Assembly: GCA_029263635.1 (NCBI GenBank)
Contig: JAJUFY010000009.1
Span: forward strand, 1-16,472
Direction of reading: 5' to 3'
Length of the DNA stretch: 16,472 nt
Source of the DNA: Ectothiorhodospiraceae bacterium
Lineage (GTDB): Bacteria; Pseudomonadota; Gammaproteobacteria; Nitrococcales; AK92
The notes under the pieces are model-generated. The model ran no database searches, had not been told where the DNA came from, and worked only from the letters and a program-made list of their open reading frames with translations. A program made the translations under genes and the position numbers. Position 1 is the first letter of the stretch; each line of letters opens with the position of its first letter. This document shows, piece by piece, positions 13,662 to 16,472 of this stretch.

Positions 13662-15532
13662 GCGCCGCTGAGCAGACGGTTGACCCTGCGCACATATGCC
13701 GCCGGATCGTCGAGCTGGCCGCCTTCGGCCAGCAGCGCCTGATCGAACAATACCAGCGCCCGGTCGCGGAAGCGATCATCGTCCGCTTCCTCCCGCAGCC
13801 GCCGTACCAGCACGTGCTCCGGATTCAGCTCGAGGATGGGACGGGTTTCGCCCAGCGACTGGCCGGCAGCCTTGAGCAGGCGCTGCAAGCCGAGCCCGAA
13901 CTCGTGGGCGTCGACCACCAGGCAGGCCGGCGAATCGGTAAGGCGGTTGGTCAGCCGCACCTCCCGCACCTGTTCGCCCAGCGCGGTCTTCAGGCGCTCG
14001 AGCAGCGGCTTGTACTCCTCCGCCGCCTGTTCCAGGGCCTGCTTGTCGTCCGCATCGGCGAGCTCGCCGAGATCCAGGTCGCCCTTGGCGATCGACGTCA
14101 GCCGCTTGCCGTCGAACTCGTGCAGGTGCGTCACCAGCCATTCGTCGACCGGATCGCCCAGCAGCAGCACCTCGATGCCCTTCTTGCGGAACAGCTCCAG
14201 GTGCGGGCTGCTGGCGGCGGCCTTGAAGGAATCGGCCGTGACGTAGTAGATCGCCTGCTGGCCTTCCTTCATGCGGGCGACATAGTCTGCCAGCGATACG
14301 TCCGGCTCTTCCTTGTTCTCCAGGGTCGAGCTGAAGCGCAGCAGCTTGGCGATCCGCTCGCGGTTGGCGAAGTCCTCCGCCGGGCCTTCCTTCAGTACCC
14401 GGCCGAACTGGCGCCAGAAGGTCGCGTACTTGTCCGGCTCCTTCTCGGCCATGTTCTCCAAGAGGCCCAGCACGCGCTTGACCGAGGCGGCGCGGATGCG
14501 GTCGAGCAGCCTGTTGTGCTGCAGGATCTCGCGGGAGACGTTGAGCGGCAGGTCGTCGGAGTCGATCACGCCGCGCACGAAGCGCAGATAGCGCGGCAGC
14601 AGGTGCTCGGCGTCGTCCATGATGAACACCCGGCGCACGTACAGCTTGAGGCCGCGGGTCTGCTCGCGGTCCCACAGATCGAAGGGCGCGCGCTGCGGAA
14701 TGTACAGCAGCGAGGTATAGGACGGGTTGCCTTCGACCTTGTTGTGCACCCAGGCCAGCGGCGGCTCCCAGTCGTGGCCGACGTGCTTGTAGAACTCACG
14801 GTACTCGTCGTCGCTGATCTCGCTCTTGGGCCGCGTCCACAGCGCCGAGGCGCGGTTGACCGTCTCGTACTCGCCCTTGCCGTCCTCGGCCGGCATCAAG
14901 ATCGGAATGGAGATGTGGTCGGAGTATGTCTGGATGATGTTGCGCAGCCGCAGGCCGTCCAGGTACTCGTCGGCATCCTCGCGCAGATGCAGGATCACCT
15001 CGGTGCCGCGCTGGCTGCGGGTTTCGGTTTCGATCGTGTAGCTGCCGCTGCCATCCGACTCCCAGCGCACGCCGTGCTGCGGCTCGACCCCGGCGCGGCG
15101 GGTCAGCAGCGTCACCTTGTCGGCCACCACGAAGGCCGAGTAGAAGCCGACGCCGAACTGGCCGATCAGCTGGGCGTCCTTGGCTTGGTCGCCGGTCAGC
15201 GACTGCAGGAACTGGCGGGTGCCGGAACGGGCGATGGTGCCGATGTTCTCCACCACCTCGTCGCGGCTCATGCCGATGCCGTTGTCGGCGATGGTGACGG
15301 TGCGGGCGTCCTTGTCGAAGCTGACCCGGATCCGCAGCTCGGCGTCGCCCTCGTACAGGTCCTGGTTCTGCAGCGCCTCGAAGCGCAGCTTGTCGGCGGC
15401 GTCGGAGGCGTTGGAGATCAGCTCGCGCAGGAAGATATCCCGGTTGCTGTAGAGGGAGTGAATCATCAGGTGCAGGAGCTGCTGCACCTCGGTCTGGAAC
15501 TGCAAAGTCTCTTTGTTCGTCTGCTCCGTCAT
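13658..15532 (-). CDS. htpG: Molecular chaperone HtpG (bacterial Hsp90)
   Basis: HtpG is the bacterial Hsp90, an ATP-driven homodimeric chaperone in the cytoplasm. The 624-residue protein is full length. The GHKL ATPase domain carries FLRELISNASDAADKLRF (34-51) with the catalytic Glu37 and Asn41, DNGIGM (83-88) and the lid end GQFGVGFYSAF (124-134). The middle domain has GVIDSDDLPLNVSREILQHN and the C-terminal dimerisation domain follows. A GAGGAG lies about ten bases before the ATG. It is divergent from metN and transcribed toward minC. No convincing heat-shock promoter is visible upstream. Confidence 0.98.
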   Translation of the reverse strand: MTEQTNKETLQFQTEVQQLLHLMIHSLYSNRDIFLRELISNASDAADKLRFEALQNQDLYEGDAELRIRVSFDKDARTVTIADNGIGMSRDEVVENIGTIARSGTRQFLQSLTGDQAKDAQLIGQFGVGFYSAFVVADKVTLLTRRAGVEPQHGVRWESDGSGSYTIETETRSQRGTEVILHLREDADEYLDGLRLRNIIQTYSDHISIPILMPAEDGKGEYETVNRASALWTRPKSEISDDEYREFYKHVGHDWEPPLAWVHNKVEGNPSYTSLLYIPQRAPFDLWDREQTRGLKLYVRRVFIMDDAEHLLPRYLRFVRGVIDSDDLPLNVSREILQHNRLLDRIRAASVKRVLGLLENMAEKEPDKYATFWRQFGRVLKEGPAEDFANRERIAKLLRFSSTLENKEEPDVSLADYVARMKEGQQAIYYVTADSFKAAASSPHLELFRKKGIEVLLLGDPVDEWLVTHLHEFDGKRLTSIAKGDLDLGELADADDKQALEQAAEEYKPLLERLKTALGEQVREVRLTNRLTDSPACLVVDAHEFGLGLQRLLKAAGQSLGETRPILELNPEHVLVRRLREEADDDRFRDRALVLFDQALLAEGGQLDDPAAYVRRVNRLLSGA

Positions 15533-15752
15533 GCCGTCGAAACTCCTCGTACAAGCCGCTCGGCCGGGCTCGGCAGCCGGCAGCGAGCCGGCGAAAGTCT
15601 ACACCGTCCTGCAAGAGCCCTGGGCCGGCGGCTTATGCCCATGTGGCAGATCATTCATCCAAGAACAACTTAAAGACTCATAAGCAAACCGGCTAGAATG
15701 CCAGCCCTTGCACGCAACCCTGCCCTGAACCAGGGCCACAGGATCCGCGCCG
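15533..15752. promoter_or_regulatory. Divergent htpG/metN intergenic region
   Basis: This 220-base region must hold promoters for both genes. For metN, TAGAAT (15694-15699, five of six) has an 18-base spacing to a weak TTAAAG (15670-15675). Between that and the gene lies a perfect hairpin GCCCTG-AAC-CAGGGC (15722-15736), followed by AGGA (15740-15743). For htpG no good sigma-70 or sigma-32 site was found. No open frame of note is seen, and I do not recognise a SAM riboswitch. Confidence 0.4.
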
Positions 15753-16472
15753 GTGATCGAATTCCATCAAGTCAGCAAAACCTATCGGGTGTCCGGCCAG
15801 GACATCCCGGCGCTGCTTCCCACCGACCTGCGCATCGAGGCAGGCCAGATATTCGGCCTGATCGGCCATTCCGGCGCCGGCAAGAGCACACTGCTGCGGC
15901 TGATCAACCGCCTGGAAGAACCCAGCGGGGGCCGTATCGTGGTCAACGGCGTCGACGTGACCGCGCTGGACGGCACCGGCCTGCGTGGCTTCCGCCGCCA
16001 GGTCGGCATGATCTTCCAGCACTTCAACCTGCTGTCATCCAAGACCGTGGCCGACAACGTGGCGCTGCCCCTGCGGCTTGCCGGTGGACAGCCGAGCAGC
16101 GCGATCGACCGGCGGGTCGCCGAGCTGCTGGAGCGGGTCGACCTGTCGGCACATGCCCGCAAGTACCCGGCGCAGCTGTCCGGCGGCCAGAAGCAGCGGG
16201 TCGGGATCGCCCGTGCGCTCGCCACCGGCCCGAAGATCCTGCTGTGCGACGAAGCCACCAGCGCCCTCGATCCGCAGACCACCGGGCAGGTGCTGCAGCT
16301 GCTGGCGGAGATCAACCGCGAGCTGGGCCTCACCATTGTACTGATCACCCATGAGATGGACGTGATCCGCCGGGTCTGCGACCAGGTCGCGGTGATGGAA
16401 GCGGGCCGGGTCGTCGAACAGGGCGCGGTGGCCGACGTGTTCCTGCACCCGCAACATCCGACCACCCAGCGC
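15753..16472 (+). CDS. metN: Methionine ABC transporter ATP-binding protein MetN (3' end cut by window)
   Basis: MetN powers the MetNIQ importer for methionine at the inner membrane. The first 240 codons are present; the family length is about 340, so the regulatory C-terminal NIL domain lies outside. I start at GTG 15753 (VIEFHQVSKTYRV), preceded by AGGA, because it matches the family N-terminus and no in-frame ATG fits. Walker A is GHSGAGKS (38-45), the Q-loop is Gln89, the signature LSGGQ is 142-146, Walker B ILLCDE is 162-167 and the switch His200 is in LITHEMD. The SGGRIVVNGVDVTAL and NLLSSKTVADNVALPL stretches are typical of MetN rather than other amino-acid ATPases. metI and metQ would be expected beyond the window. 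Confidence 0.96.
   Translation, partial: MIEFHQVSKTYRVSGQDIPALLPTDLRIEAGQIFGLIGHSGAGKSTLLRLINRLEEPSGGRIVVNGVDVTALDGTGLRGFRRQVGMIFQHFNLLSSKTVADNVALPLRLAGGQPSSAIDRRVAELLERVDLSAHARKYPAQLSGGQKQRVGIARALATGPKILLCDEATSALDPQTTGQVLQLLAEINRELGLTIVLITHEMDVIRRVCDQVAVMEAGRVVEQGAVADVFLHPQHPTTQR

Noticed and set aside
15639..15663. Heat-shock (sigma-32) promoter for htpG
   Set aside because: CTTGGAT and CCACATGG on the minus strand are about ten bases apart, shorter than the usual spacing, and both deviate from consensus.
13814..15673. A 619-codon open frame on the plus strand across htpG
   Set aside because: It is a GC-driven antisense shadow of a clear full-length HtpG; its translation is low-complexity with no family motif.
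15533..15752. SAM or methionine riboswitch before metN
   Set aside because: Only a single short hairpin is present; no multi-helix architecture or conserved core could be recognised.

Overview
The window looks like chromosomal DNA of a GC-rich gammaproteobacterium. The evidence is a near-complete set of gammaproteobacterial housekeeping genes (MinCDE, HtpG, MetN, GloB, MltD, RNase HI with E. coli residue numbering, DnaQ epsilon, NadA) and the neighbourhood mltD-gloB-yafS-rnhA-dnaQ, which E. coli also has with different strand flips. The MetN sequence resembles pseudomonad and purple-sulfur-type proteins. I cannot name the genus. I see no insertion sequence, phage gene, CRISPR array, tRNA or rRNA, and no gene-free stretch longer than about 220 bases.

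Layout. (1) 1-2434 holds a TerC-type membrane protein (+), a convergent TerB-like protein (-), a small DUF486 membrane protein (+), and an unrecognised four-helix membrane protein (-) that overlaps the end of DUF486. (2) 2566-5201, all minus, is a likely NAD block: a stand-alone CinA N-domain (COG1058) protein, the NAD regulator NrtR, and quinolinate synthase NadA. A palindrome TAGTGT-N7-ACACTA lies inside a predicted promoter just upstream of nrtR. The Nudix box of NrtR has lost its metal-binding glutamates, as expected for a sensor rather than an enzyme. (3) 5307-8967, all minus and tightly packed, runs methyltransferase (YafS-like), rnhA, dnaQ, a YigB/YjjG-like HAD phosphatase, and a TudS(DUF523)-DUF1722 protein. 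The junctions are overlaps of 29 and 8 bases or gaps of 22 and 1 bases, so this is probably one transcription unit. (4) 9111-11530 (+) carries gloB and the lipoprotein transglycosylase mltD with three LysM repeats. (5) 11704-13528 (-) is minC-minD-minE. (6) 13658-15532 (-) is htpG. (7) 15753-16472 (+) is the 5' part of metN, cut by the window edge and starting at GTG.

How the genes work together. COG1058 proteins are known ADP-ribose pyrophosphatases, and ADP-ribose is the usual NrtR effector. The COG1058-nrtR-nadA order therefore suggests a local loop in which an NAD breakdown product is sensed, removed and coupled to de novo NAD synthesis. The upstream run combines proofreading, RNA-primer/R-loop removal, a nucleotide-type phosphatase and a thio-pyrimidine desulfidase, which could act together in keeping nucleotides clean; this second idea is weaker. 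I did not find a wholly new system. The best leads are the NAD block, the TudS/HAD/dnaQ linkage and a few intergenic palindromes.
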